Origin: an uncultured Bacteroides sp.
Lineage (GTDB): Bacteria > Bacteroidota > Bacteroidia > Bacteroidales > Bacteroidaceae
Length of the DNA: 64,000 bases
Reading direction: 5' to 3'
Assembly: GCA_944321495.1 (NCBI GenBank)
Contig: CALULP010000002.1
Coordinates: 96,393 to 160,392, forward strand
In this document: piece after piece, positions 17,288-24,933 of the stretch
Layout of the letters: every line of letters starts with the position of its first letter
Position numbering within the stretch: position 1 is the stretch's first letter
The notes under the pieces: model-generated
Told to the model about the DNA's origin: nothing
Database searches by the model: none
What the model saw: only the letters and a program-made list of their open reading frames with translations
Made by a program: the position numbers and the translations under genes

Positions 17288-18775
17288 TTATCTCGGCATG
17301 TCGGGCAACTTCCATCCTTCGCGGTAGTTGTGCTTGATGAGCTCGGCGGCAAATTGCTGTGCGTTGACGGGGTCTGTCCACGTCTTGTCGAAGGTGGGGT
17401 GTCCGTTGTGGATCTTGAATCCGTCCTTGATGACCGTGCGCAGGGTTTCGTCCGGCCCGATGTTGGTGAAGCGCATGTTGGGGCCGTCCCACTCCAAGGT
17501 CTTGTTCAAGCCTTGCAGGCGGATGGCCAGCACGCCCATCACTACCATTTCGTTCATAGGCCCTGCTTCCGAGAAGTCGGACTTGCACGGCACGCGGTTC
17601 TCCTTGCTTTCTTTGCAGGCACGCACCCAGTCCATCTCGTGACCGCCACGCATGCCGTTGGGCACGCGGCGGCAAACCTTCGGCGCATTGGGCACACGTC
17701 CCGACAGCAGCCACGGGTTCTCGCCATAGCAGCCGCAGATCAGCGTGTCTTTCGTGCCGTGGAAGATGGTGAGGCCGCCGCCGCTCTGCATCAGTTCCTT
17801 GCCTTCGGGGAAGCCTTTCGGGCGGTCGGGCATCATGCCGCCGTCATACCAGTGCACTTCCACTTCGGGCATGGCCACCTTCGGCATGTTGTCGCGGGCG
17901 GGGAATATCAGTTTCACGTGCTGTGCCTGCGGTGCGCAAGCGTTGAGCAGCAGGGTAGACGAACCTTCCACCTTGGTGGGGTATTTCAGTTTCAGCGCGC
18001 GGAAAGGCTGGTGCAGGATGTGGCAGGCCATATCGCCGAGGGCTCCCGTTCCGAAGTCCCACCAGCCGCGCCAGTTCCACGGGTGGTAAATTGAATTGTA
18101 GGGACGCATCTTGGCCGGGCCGATGAACAGGTCCCAGTCCAGCGTGCGCGGAATGCGGTCTTCGCCTTCAGGCTCGTTTAAGCCCTGCGGCCAGATGGGT
18201 CGGTTGGTGGCGCATTCCACTTTGTAGACTTCGCCGATTTCGCCGTTCCATATCCATTCGCAAACCAGGTCAGTGCCTTCGCCCGACGAGCCCTGGTTGC
18301 CCATCTGCGTGGCAACGCCCGTAGAGGCGGCCAGCTTGGTCAGCAGGCGCGATTCGTAAACGGAGTGCGTCAGCGGCTTCTCCACATACACGTGCTTGCC
18401 CATGGTCATGGCCTCGGCGGCGATGATGGCGTGCGCGTGGTCGGGCGTGGCCACCATGACGGCGTCGGCCGACTTGCCCAGCTCGTCGAACATCTTGCGG
18501 TAATCCTTGTAGCGCTTGGCGCCGGGATATTCCTCAAACACATGGCCGGCATACTTCCAGTCCACGTCGCACAGGCCGATGATGTTCTGCAACTTCAGGT
18601 TGCTCAATACCTGGGCGCCCCGTCCGCCGATACCTACTGCCATGATGTTCAGTTTGTCACTGGGTGCCACATGGCCGAAAGAACTGCCCAGCACACTGCT
18701 CGGCACGATGGTCAGCCCTGCGAGGGCCGTAGCTCCTGTCTGTAGGAACTTTCTTCTTGACATTTTGTTGCTCAT
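17288..18775 (-). CDS. Exported Gfo/Idh/MocA family oxidoreductase (Tat signal)
   Basis: The N-terminus carries a twin-arginine signal (SRRKFLQTGATALAGL), so the enzyme is likely exported folded with its nicotinamide cofactor. A Rossmann domain follows (IMAVGIGGRGAQVL), with the family signature EKPLTHSVYESRLL around residue 125. The Gfo/Idh/MocA C-terminal domain has large insertions, giving 495 residues. It probably oxidises or reduces a sugar carbon, such as C3 of a disaccharide. It is 12 bp from the upstream oxidoreductase and 46 bp from the DUF1080 gene, consistent with one operon. Confidence 0.87.
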   Translation of the reverse strand: MSNKMSRRKFLQTGATALAGLTIVPSSVLGSSFGHVAPSDKLNIMAVGIGGRGAQVLSNLKLQNIIGLCDVDWKYAGHVFEEYPGAKRYKDYRKMFDELGKSADAVMVATPDHAHAIIAAEAMTMGKHVYVEKPLTHSVYESRLLTKLAASTGVATQMGNQGSSGEGTDLVCEWIWNGEIGEVYKVECATNRPIWPQGLNEPEGEDRIPRTLDWDLFIGPAKMRPYNSIYHPWNWRGWWDFGTGALGDMACHILHQPFRALKLKYPTKVEGSSTLLLNACAPQAQHVKLIFPARDNMPKVAMPEVEVHWYDGGMMPDRPKGFPEGKELMQSGGGLTIFHGTKDTLICGCYGENPWLLSGRVPNAPKVCRRVPNGMRGGHEMDWVRACKESKENRVPCKSDFSEAGPMNEMVVMGVLAIRLQGLNKTLEWDGPNMRFTNIGPDETLRTVIKDGFKIHNGHPTFDKTWTDPVNAQQFAAELIKHNYREGWKLPDMPR

Positions 18776-18787
18776 GATAATAAATTG

Positions 18788-19870
18788 TTAGATGATGTAT
18801 TTAGAACGTAACAGTCCATATCCGTTTTTCATGTTCCTTCTCCTTTCCCGTATCTCCTCCAGCGTTTCCAGGTTGCCTATGGCTGGCAGGTTATGCTCCC
18901 TGGCGTCTTCCAGGAACTTCCAGGCATATTGCGACGCCGTCACCGAGTCGCGCAGGGTGGGCAGTTGCGCGTTGCGCTTGCCCGTCAGCACCGATTCTGC
19001 AAAGAGGTCGCACAGCCTGTCGATGTTCTTGCCGCCGTAAGGGCGTTCCTCGCGGAGGGTCTGTGTCACCCCGCGCAGCTCCACCACGGCGGTCTTGAAG
19101 TCGTGCGTCATGCGGATGATGCCCTTCGTGCCGATGATGTCGGTGTACGAGTTGTGCGTCTGGTCCTTGGACAGCTGCCCGTACACGAAGCCCTGGGTGA
19201 TGTCGAACACCACTCCGTTCTCAAACGTGCCGTGGCATTGCAGGTACCACGGGTCTTTGTAGTTCCACATGCGCAGGCCCTGCGAGTGCCAGGTCTTGAA
19301 TTCGCTCTTGGCATACCAGTGCGCGATGTCCACGTAGTGCATGCCGCAGTCGTGGAAGGCGGGGCCTTCGTATTCATGCCCCTCGCCCGGAGCCAGTCCA
19401 GGCGTCAGGTGGCAGATGCGCAGGACGGCCAGCTCGCCTATCTCCCCCCGGTCTACCCATTCTTTCATATAATTATGGTACCAGGAGTTGCGCAGGTACA
19501 GGTTGACGGCGGAGAACACCGGGCTGTGCTCGGCCGCCTTCACTGCCCTCCATTCCTTTTCGATGCTTTCGGCAATGGGCTTTTCGCAGAGGATGTGTTT
19601 CCCCCGTTCCACGGCTTTCTCTATCTGCCGCCCGCGCGAGTCGGCCAGGGTAAACAGGCCTACCACTTCTACGCTGTCGTCGGCAAACACCTCGTCCTCG
19701 TCCTCCACCACCCGGCTGTGGGGCGACAGGGTCCGTGCAATGTCCCGGCAGCGGGGGTCGGTGTCACAGATGTAGGCAATGTCCCACTTGCCGCTTTTCT
19801 GCATTTCGTTGAAGTAAAACCGGCCCATCCTGCCAAAGCCTATCAGGGCCACTTTTATAAGTCTGTCCAT
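18788..19870 (-). CDS. Gfo/Idh/MocA family oxidoreductase (cytoplasmic)
   Basis: I start at 19870 (MDRLIKVALIGFGRMGRFY). The in-frame start at 19906 would precede an AT-rich, Lys-rich leader stretch. The 360-residue protein has an NAD(P)-binding Rossmann motif (GFGRMG), the family motif CEKPIAESIEKEW near residue 95, and a C-terminal substrate domain with HDCGMHYVDIAHWY, which includes the expected His of the family. It has no signal peptide, unlike its downstream neighbour, so a second redox step may take place inside the cell. It is the first structural gene after the regulator, 117 bp away. Confidence 0.85.
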   Translation of the reverse strand: MDRLIKVALIGFGRMGRFYFNEMQKSGKWDIAYICDTDPRCRDIARTLSPHSRVVEDEDEVFADDSVEVVGLFTLADSRGRQIEKAVERGKHILCEKPIAESIEKEWRAVKAAEHSPVFSAVNLYLRNSWYHNYMKEWVDRGEIGELAVLRICHLTPGLAPGEGHEYEGPAFHDCGMHYVDIAHWYAKSEFKTWHSQGLRMWNYKDPWYLQCHGTFENGVVFDITQGFVYGQLSKDQTHNSYTDIIGTKGIIRMTHDFKTAVVELRGVTQTLREERPYGGKNIDRLCDLFAESVLTGKRNAQLPTLRDSVTASQYAWKFLEDAREHNLPAIGNLETLEEIRERRRNMKNGYGLLRSKYII

Positions 19871-19930
19871 GCTTGTATTGCGTTTTGATTTTTTTCTTCC
19901 CTCCAAAATTAAAAAAGAAAATCCTTGTTG

Positions 19931-19955
19931 CTACAGATTACAATGCATTGTGTAG
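19931..19955. promoter_or_regulatory. Candidate operator between the regulator and the sugar operon
   Basis: The perfect 12-bp palindrome ACAATGCATTGT (19940-19951) is flanked by CTACA and, overlapping its end, TGTAG. It lies in the 117-bp gap upstream of the first oxidoreductase. Its position suggests a binding site for the neighbouring DUF6377-like regulator, but this is inference. Confidence 0.4.
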
Positions 19956-19987
19956 ATGCCCAATTCTCTTTAATCCCTGTAAACCTG

Positions 19988-21697
19988 TCAGTTGTTCTTG
20001 AAATACTCTTTAATTATGTAGTTGCTCAGTGAGCTTTTCTGCCCGATTTTCATCACCTGTTCCTCAAAATCCCCCCGGTCACACACGGCTTTGTTCCTTA
20101 TCTTGGTGCGGTAGTTGTAGATGGTGCTCAGCGAGCAGCGCAGGAAGGCGGCAATCTTCACGCTGTCCGTGATGCCCAGCCGGAACAGGGCATAGATGCG
20201 CAGTTCCTTGTTGAGCAGTTCGCCTTTGCGCGGCACAATCTTGCCGTCTTCCTCCAACAGTGCGTTGAAGTCCGTCACGAAGGTGGGGTAGAGGTTCAGG
20301 AATATCTTGTCGAAATGGGCGTACAGCTCCTCCGCCTCGTTTTCCGCCACCGAGGTCGACTTCAGCTTGCGCATCAGCAGGTCGTACTGCTTGTTCGCCC
20401 CCAGCTTGAACAACCCCTTGCGGTACTCCTCCAGCTTGTCGATGTAGGCCGAGCAGAGGTCGAAGAACTGCGCGATGTATTGCTCCTTCACGGCGTTGGC
20501 TTCCGAGAGCTTCGCGTTGCTGCCCTCCAGCAGGGTGTTCTTCTCGTTCAGTTCGGCGTTGAGGCTTTCCAGCCGGCTGTTGGTTTCCGCCAGCTTCTCC
20601 TTGATGAGCGACACTTTGCGCATCTGCCGGTACACATACCCCACCAGCAGGATGAGGAACAGCGTGAGCAGGCTGATGCACAGCAGGTAGTTTTTCAGTT
20701 TGCCGTTGGCGCGGGCCTCCTGTTCCCGGTAAGAGGCGTTGATGATGGAGTAGAACGTGGACAGCTGTGCCGTGCGGAACTGCATGCCCGAGAGGATGGC
20801 GTCTTCCATGGCCAGCTGCGCATAGCGGAACGCCTCGCCCATATCCCCGTCCCGGTAGCTGATGATGGCCAGGTCGAAGAACGACTGGTTCTCGCGGATG
20901 GCATTCTTCACGTCGGCTATCACCGAGAGCATGTAGTACTTCTTCTGCTCATCGCGTTCCCCCGTCCGCCCGTGCGCCACCCCTAAGGCGTAGGCCACCC
21001 CCGCATATTCGGGCGTGTCGCGTCCCACCTGCCCTTCCAGGGCGTGCAGCAGGCTTTCGGCTTCTTCGGTGCGTTGCGCCCCCAGCAGGTTGTAGGCCTG
21101 GTTTATCCGGTAGCTGAAACTCGAGTCGGGCAGCACGGCCAGCAGCGAGTCGCGGTAGGCCGATGCCTGTGCCGAGTAGCCGGGCTGGTTGGCAATGGTG
21201 GCGTAGTGGCTGTAGAAGTGGTGGTAGGCCTCGTAGTAGGCGGGCAGCACCCCGGCGGGCAGGGCCTGTGCCCGGTAGCGTTGCAGCAGCTCCTCCGACT
21301 CGCGGAACTTGCCGCCGTAGGAATACAGCCCCGCCAGCCTGATTTCCGCCAGCGCCGCCAGGGCAGGGTTGCCCAGCCGTCGCGCGGGCTCCACGGCTTT
21401 CCGGGCGTAGGTGATGGCCGAGTCCAGCTGGTATTTCTTGTAGGCTTCGGACAGCCGGGTGTTTATCTCGTATTCATATTCCGCCGATGCCGACTGCCTG
21501 CCGAACAGTTCCTTCAGCCGCTCCAGCTCGCGCTCCTTGTGTTCGGCATACAGCTTCTTGTCCGCCAGCACCTCGTCCAGCCTCTCCGACACGTCCTTCA
21601 ACGACTCTTCCGCCCTCAAGGGCGCGGCAAAGAGCACGGCCAGCAACAGGGCGGCTGTGGCGATGCATCTTGCGGGGAAAGTCTTGGGAGGTTTCAT
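19988..21697 (-). CDS. DUF6377-like membrane regulator with TPR sensor and C-terminal HTH
   Basis: I start at 21697 (MKPPKTFPARC); the in-frame extension to 21769 has no signal character. The product is about 569 residues. A signal peptide (ending APLRAEES) is followed by helical TPR-like repeats (about residues 30-320), one membrane helix (NYLLCISLLTLFLILLVGYVY, about 335-355), a coiled coil and a cytoplasmic C-terminus. The C-terminus carries a LuxR-like helix-turn-helix (ITDSVKIAAFLRCSLSTIYN). The topology suggests a one-protein transmembrane sensor-regulator. It lies directly upstream of the keto-sugar operon in the same direction, as I recall for BT2160 of B. thetaiotaomicron. Confidence 0.78.
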   Translation of the reverse strand: MKPPKTFPARCIATAALLLAVLFAAPLRAEESLKDVSERLDEVLADKKLYAEHKERELERLKELFGRQSASAEYEYEINTRLSEAYKKYQLDSAITYARKAVEPARRLGNPALAALAEIRLAGLYSYGGKFRESEELLQRYRAQALPAGVLPAYYEAYHHFYSHYATIANQPGYSAQASAYRDSLLAVLPDSSFSYRINQAYNLLGAQRTEEAESLLHALEGQVGRDTPEYAGVAYALGVAHGRTGERDEQKKYYMLSVIADVKNAIRENQSFFDLAIISYRDGDMGEAFRYAQLAMEDAILSGMQFRTAQLSTFYSIINASYREQEARANGKLKNYLLCISLLTLFLILLVGYVYRQMRKVSLIKEKLAETNSRLESLNAELNEKNTLLEGSNAKLSEANAVKEQYIAQFFDLCSAYIDKLEEYRKGLFKLGANKQYDLLMRKLKSTSVAENEAEELYAHFDKIFLNLYPTFVTDFNALLEEDGKIVPRKGELLNKELRIYALFRLGITDSVKIAAFLRCSLSTIYNYRTKIRNKAVCDRGDFEEQVMKIGQKSSLSNYIIKEYFKNN

Positions 21698-22014
21698 GGC
21701 AGGTGTGTTTGTGTGGTGTCGGTGTTTGAAGGTGAAACTTGTTTCGCAAAGGTAAAAAAGTACTTCCAAACCGCCAAGGCAAACGCCGCCTTTTCCCCTC
21801 TTTGCAACCTTATAAAATGTGAAATGTAAAGAAAAGCCCCTGTTTCCCCTCCCTCCATACCCTCAATATCCTTGTGGAAAATGCGTGACATCAAAAAATC
21901 CCCGAAACGTGTCGTTTGTGCCGCATTTTCTGTCTGGCCGGTGGCTTATGTTGTTCAAACGCAATGCGTTGTTTGCTTCGGATATCCCGTCTTTTTACCA
22001 TCTTCTTGTTTCCG

Positions 22015-22090
22015 ACCTACCTTCTCCTTACCCGCTCCTTATCTCCTCCTTTTGAAATCCCTCTCTATGGAAAGGAGCAGGAAGGTAGGA
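22015..22090. repeat. CTTCTCCTTACCCG dispersed element, copy 1
   Basis: The element reads CTACCTTCTCCTTACCCG and continues to CTCTCTATGGAAAGGAGC, ending AGGAAGGTAGG. Its two ends are inverted repeats of each other. A second copy with the same word order lies at 61221-61302, upstream of mraZ. Confidence 0.6.
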
Positions 22091-22271
22091 AATATGCACA
22101 AGGCGCGTTTGGGATAGGACGCATAACCGGGTTCCCTTTGTAAAGATTGTTGTGTCTTTGGCTTCGGGGCGCGGCGTTTCCCGGGCTTAGGCGGTGCGGC
22201 GGGCACGGGCGGGGGAAAGGCGGGGCGGGTAGAAAAATCCGGTTGGCGGGTGTTATTCTGGATAGGATTAT

Positions 22272-22279
22272 TATCTTTG
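22272..22279 (+). promoter_or_regulatory. Bacteroides -7 element upstream of the six-TM lipoprotein gene
   Basis: TATCTTTG matches TAnnTTTG exactly. A transcript from here would run through the palindromic repeat at 22295-22382 before the ATG at 22413. Confidence 0.45.
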
Positions 22280-22294
22280 CCCTGGAAATGACAA

Positions 22295-22382
22295 GAGGGT
22301 GTGTCAAAATAAGATATAGTATGGATTCCCCTCCTCCCGGGAGGAGGAGAATTAAGTTACTATCGCATTTTAACACATTCTC
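22295..22382. repeat. 88-bp palindromic repeat, copy 2
   Basis: It starts GAGGGTGTGTCAAAAT, has a central CCTCCTCCCGGGAGGAGG and ends with the inverted, slightly decayed TTTTAACACATTCTC. It is the reverse complement of the element at 13781-13872 with a few differences. Here it lies in the leader of the downstream gene. Confidence 0.85.
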
Positions 22383-22412
22383 TAAATACATACAAATATA
22401 ATTCTTGCGGTT

Positions 22413-23582
22413 ATGAAAAAGTTGTTCTACGCCTTGATGCTTGTCTTTGCGGCAGTCTTGGGCGGTTGCAGGGGGGAACATTCCCTGGGCAAAGACATTT
22501 ACGTCTATGTGTTCACCCAAGACTTTGATGCGGAGCGGATAGGCGGCGAGTTTGAAATGACGGGATTTTCCAAGGGTACTTACGTGCCCCAGAACGAGAT
22601 GTTTACGGGCGATTCTGTGGTTGTCACCAGGCAGTTTGGCAAGGAATTCGTGCCTTACCGGGTGCCCCTCTCCGTGCTGCGGCTCCTCACCCCGGAAGAA
22701 TACCGGGCGGCGAAGGAGGGCGACAAGGACTCTCCCCACTACCTGGGCAGTAGGTTGGAACGGTTGCTTTATACGCATAACGTGTTGCTGCTGAGCGACG
22801 GCTCCACGCCCGAGAAGACTGCGAAGACTGCCGACTCCGCTTTGTGGTACATCTTGATTCCGGTGGTCCTCTTGCTGATAGTGGCCTACCTTTGCGGCAC
22901 CTCCGACGGCAGCATCGTGCTGCCCGCCATAGGCCTGGCGCTCATGATTGCCCAGCTGGTGATGCTCGCCTTGATTGTGGGCAAGAACGGGCTATATATC
23001 AAGGATTTCGGCGACTTCATTATCGTGGGCTTCATTCCTTTCGCGCTGGTGATGGTGAGCAATACCTTTGCCGGCCTGAAGATGCAGGAGTGCCTGCTGG
23101 AATACTACGGTGTGGAAGCCGGTTCCAAGCTCGTGCTCCAATCCGTGGGCATCGGCATTCTTGTCGCCATCCTGCTCAATGTGGGCAGCGGCTGGCTGTT
23201 GGGCGAGACGGCGGAATCGTGGCTGGTTCAAACCCTTAAGATTGCAAGTTATGCGTTGGGCTTCTTCGGCGGGTGCGGCTGGTTCTTCTACAAGCTCCGG
23301 CAGCAGAATCCCGACATCCTGAAAGCCGCGCCCTTATCCATTGCCATCATTTTCTTCACGCTCCTCTTTGGCGGTTTGCTGGCGCTGATAGCTTTTGTCA
23401 TCCTGATTGTGAAGCTGGCAGGGCCGCTCATCACCTCTGCCGGAAAGCCCGGCGGAAAACTCTTGGGCGGACCCGACCCCGAGACCTGCCGGCATTGCCG
23501 CCATTACAATGGAGGCACGTGCTCCCGCCAGGGTGGGGCGGCGGTGCACCCCGATGGCCGTTGTTCCGACTTTGAGTATTAA
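22413..23582 (+). CDS. Polytopic membrane lipoprotein with a cysteine-rich C-terminal tail, unknown function
   Basis: The 389-residue protein starts with a lipoprotein signal (AAVLGGCRG, Cys about 19) and a soluble domain (about 20-140). About six membrane helices follow (roughly 144-165, 170-190, 200-220, 238-258, 268-288, 305-335). The tail, about residues 355-389, contains CRHCRHYNGG, a further Cys and GRCSDFEY: four cysteines and several histidines, a plausible metal site. I do not recognise a family. A GC-rich hairpin follows the stop. The next gene, an AAA ATPase, has its own promoter in a similar setting. Confidence 0.65.
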   Translation: MKKLFYALMLVFAAVLGGCRGEHSLGKDIYVYVFTQDFDAERIGGEFEMTGFSKGTYVPQNEMFTGDSVVVTRQFGKEFVPYRVPLSVLRLLTPEEYRAAKEGDKDSPHYLGSRLERLLYTHNVLLLSDGSTPEKTAKTADSALWYILIPVVLLLIVAYLCGTSDGSIVLPAIGLALMIAQLVMLALIVGKNGLYIKDFGDFIIVGFIPFALVMVSNTFAGLKMQECLLEYYGVEAGSKLVLQSVGIGILVAILLNVGSGWLLGETAESWLVQTLKIASYALGFFGGCGWFFYKLRQQNPDILKAAPLSIAIIFFTLLFGGLLALIAFVILIVKLAGPLITSAGKPGGKLLGGPDPETCRHCRHYNGGTCSRQGGAAVHPDGRCSDFEY

Positions 23583-23605
23583 GGTTTACCCCACGCGGGC
23601 GGCGG

Positions 23606-23628
23606 GCACGGGCGGGAAGCCCCCGTGC
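23606..23628 (+). terminator. Hairpin after the six-TM lipoprotein gene
   Basis: GCACGGG pairs with CCCGTGC over a nine-base loop, 24 bp after the stop codon. It is followed by GGCATAAAAAGG, with no clear T run, so it is at best a weak terminator or 3'-end stabiliser. Confidence 0.4.
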
Positions 23629-23672
23629 GGCATAAAAAGGCGGTTCGGGGGCATTATTGCGAATATAATTAT

Positions 23673-23680
23673 TATCTTTG
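23673..23680 (+). promoter_or_regulatory. Bacteroides -7 element for the AAA ATPase gene
   Basis: TATCTTTG lies 18 bp before the ATG at 23699. The context ATTATTATCTTTGC is shared with the element at 22272-22279, suggesting related upstream regions. Confidence 0.5.
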
Positions 23681-23698
23681 CAATAAAATGAACGAACT

Positions 23699-24838
23699 AT
23701 GCAGACACCGGTGATTTTGAATCCTTTCGTGGTGGGGCGGTACGTGTCCGACCACTACTTTTGCGACCGTGAGGAAGAAACGGAGTTCCTGACCAAACAG
23801 GTGGTGAACGGGCGGAACGTGGCGCTTATCTCGTCGCGGCGCATGGGGAAGACGGGGCTTATCTGGCATTGTTTTAACCAGCCGCGCTTGCGGGAGGAGT
23901 TCTACACGTTCTTCGTGGATATTTATGCTACGACTTCGCTGGCCGAGTTTGTTTACCTGCTGGGAAAGGCCATTTACGAGGAGCTGAAGCCGCGCAAGAC
24001 GCGCTGGGCGGAGGGTTTCTTCCAGGCCATCCGTTCCCTGCGGGTGGGCTTTAAGCTGGACGCCCTGACCGGTGAGCCGGGCTTTGACATCGGGCTGGGG
24101 GACATCCGGGCGCCGGAAACCACGCTCGATGAGATTTTCGCTTACCTGGAGGATGCCGACAAGCCGTGCATCGTGGCGATTGACGAGTTCCAGCAGATTG
24201 CCTCGTATGAGGAAAAGAATGTGGAAGCTCTGCTGCGTACCCGCATCCAGCGTTGCCGGCAAAGTCTGTTCATTTTTTCGGGCAGCAAGCGCCACCTGAT
24301 GAGCCAGATGTTCAATTCGTCTTCCAAGCCTTTCTACCAAAGCGCCATCAGCATGGGGCTGGAACCGATACCCTTGGAAACCTACCGGGCTTTTGCCTCC
24401 CGGTTGTTCGAGGAAAGAGGCAAGCAGGTCGACGCCGGGCTGATAGGGCATGTCTACGCGCAGTTTGAAGGGTGCACCTGGTTTGTGCAGATGCTGATGA
24501 ACGAGCTGTTTGCCCTGACCGCCCCGGGCGAGAGGTGTGGCATGGAGAAGTGGGAGGCGGCGTTGGCCAATGTCATCCGGTCGCAAGAGGGGAGTTACAA
24601 GGAACTGCTGTCCCACCTCGCTCCGAAGCAGAAAGCGGTGCTCCAGGCCATTGCCAAAGAGGGACGGGCAAGCGGCGTCACTTCGGCCGCTTTTATTAGG
24701 AAGTACAGCCTGCCCTCGGCCAGTTCCGTCCAGTCGGCCTTGAAGCCCCTGCTGAAAAACGATTGGGTGACGCAGGAGGGCGATGCCTATCGCGTGTATG
24801 ATTATTTCTTTGCTGAGTGGCTGCGGGAGGAGTATTGA
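23699..24838 (+). CDS. ATPase_2-type (archaeal/STAND-like) AAA ATPase with C-terminal winged helix
   Basis: The 379-residue cytoplasmic protein has a Walker A motif SSRRMGKTG (residues 45-53), Walker B IVAIDEF (157-163) and a sensor-like strand LFIFSGSKR near residue 190. A winged-helix-like C-terminus (about 310-379) reads KQKAVLQAIAKEG and QSALKPLLKNDWV. This layout matches the ATPase_2 family (PF01637), common in archaea and Bacteroidetes. Roles are mostly unknown; some members sit in defence or mobile loci. No transposase or nuclease partner lies adjacent. The start at 23699 is fixed by the -7 element just upstream. Confidence 0.8.
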   Translation: MQTPVILNPFVVGRYVSDHYFCDREEETEFLTKQVVNGRNVALISSRRMGKTGLIWHCFNQPRLREEFYTFFVDIYATTSLAEFVYLLGKAIYEELKPRKTRWAEGFFQAIRSLRVGFKLDALTGEPGFDIGLGDIRAPETTLDEIFAYLEDADKPCIVAIDEFQQIASYEEKNVEALLRTRIQRCRQSLFIFSGSKRHLMSQMFNSSSKPFYQSAISMGLEPIPLETYRAFASRLFEERGKQVDAGLIGHVYAQFEGCTWFVQMLMNELFALTAPGERCGMEKWEAALANVIRSQEGSYKELLSHLAPKQKAVLQAIAKEGRASGVTSAAFIRKYSLPSASSVQSALKPLLKNDWVTQEGDAYRVYDYFFAEWLREEY

Positions 24839-24933
24839 AAAAACGTTAACGGGCACGAAAAAAGCGGGCGCATTGTTTGTAAAAGTTGTGTCTGCTTCCT
24901 ACACTTGACAGTTATTTATAGCTTTTATGAAAT

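Larger units (their letters stand above)
21698..22412. other. Long intergenic region between divergent genes, repeat-bearing
   Basis: No convincing gene lies here. It contains a CTCCTTACC-rich hairpin element at 22015-22090 that recurs near 61220, a GC-rich block at about 22190-22225 sharing GCGGCGGGCACGGGCGGG with 23602-23618, a TATCTTTG -7 element at 22272-22279, and a palindromic repeat at 22295-22382. Open frames of 60-80 codons across it overlap these repeats and look fortuitous. Confidence 0.6.

Noticed and set aside
23699-24838. Transposon-type ATPase such as IstB/TniB
   Set aside because: The order of motifs and the C-terminal winged helix fit the ATPase_2 family better, and no transposase is adjacent.
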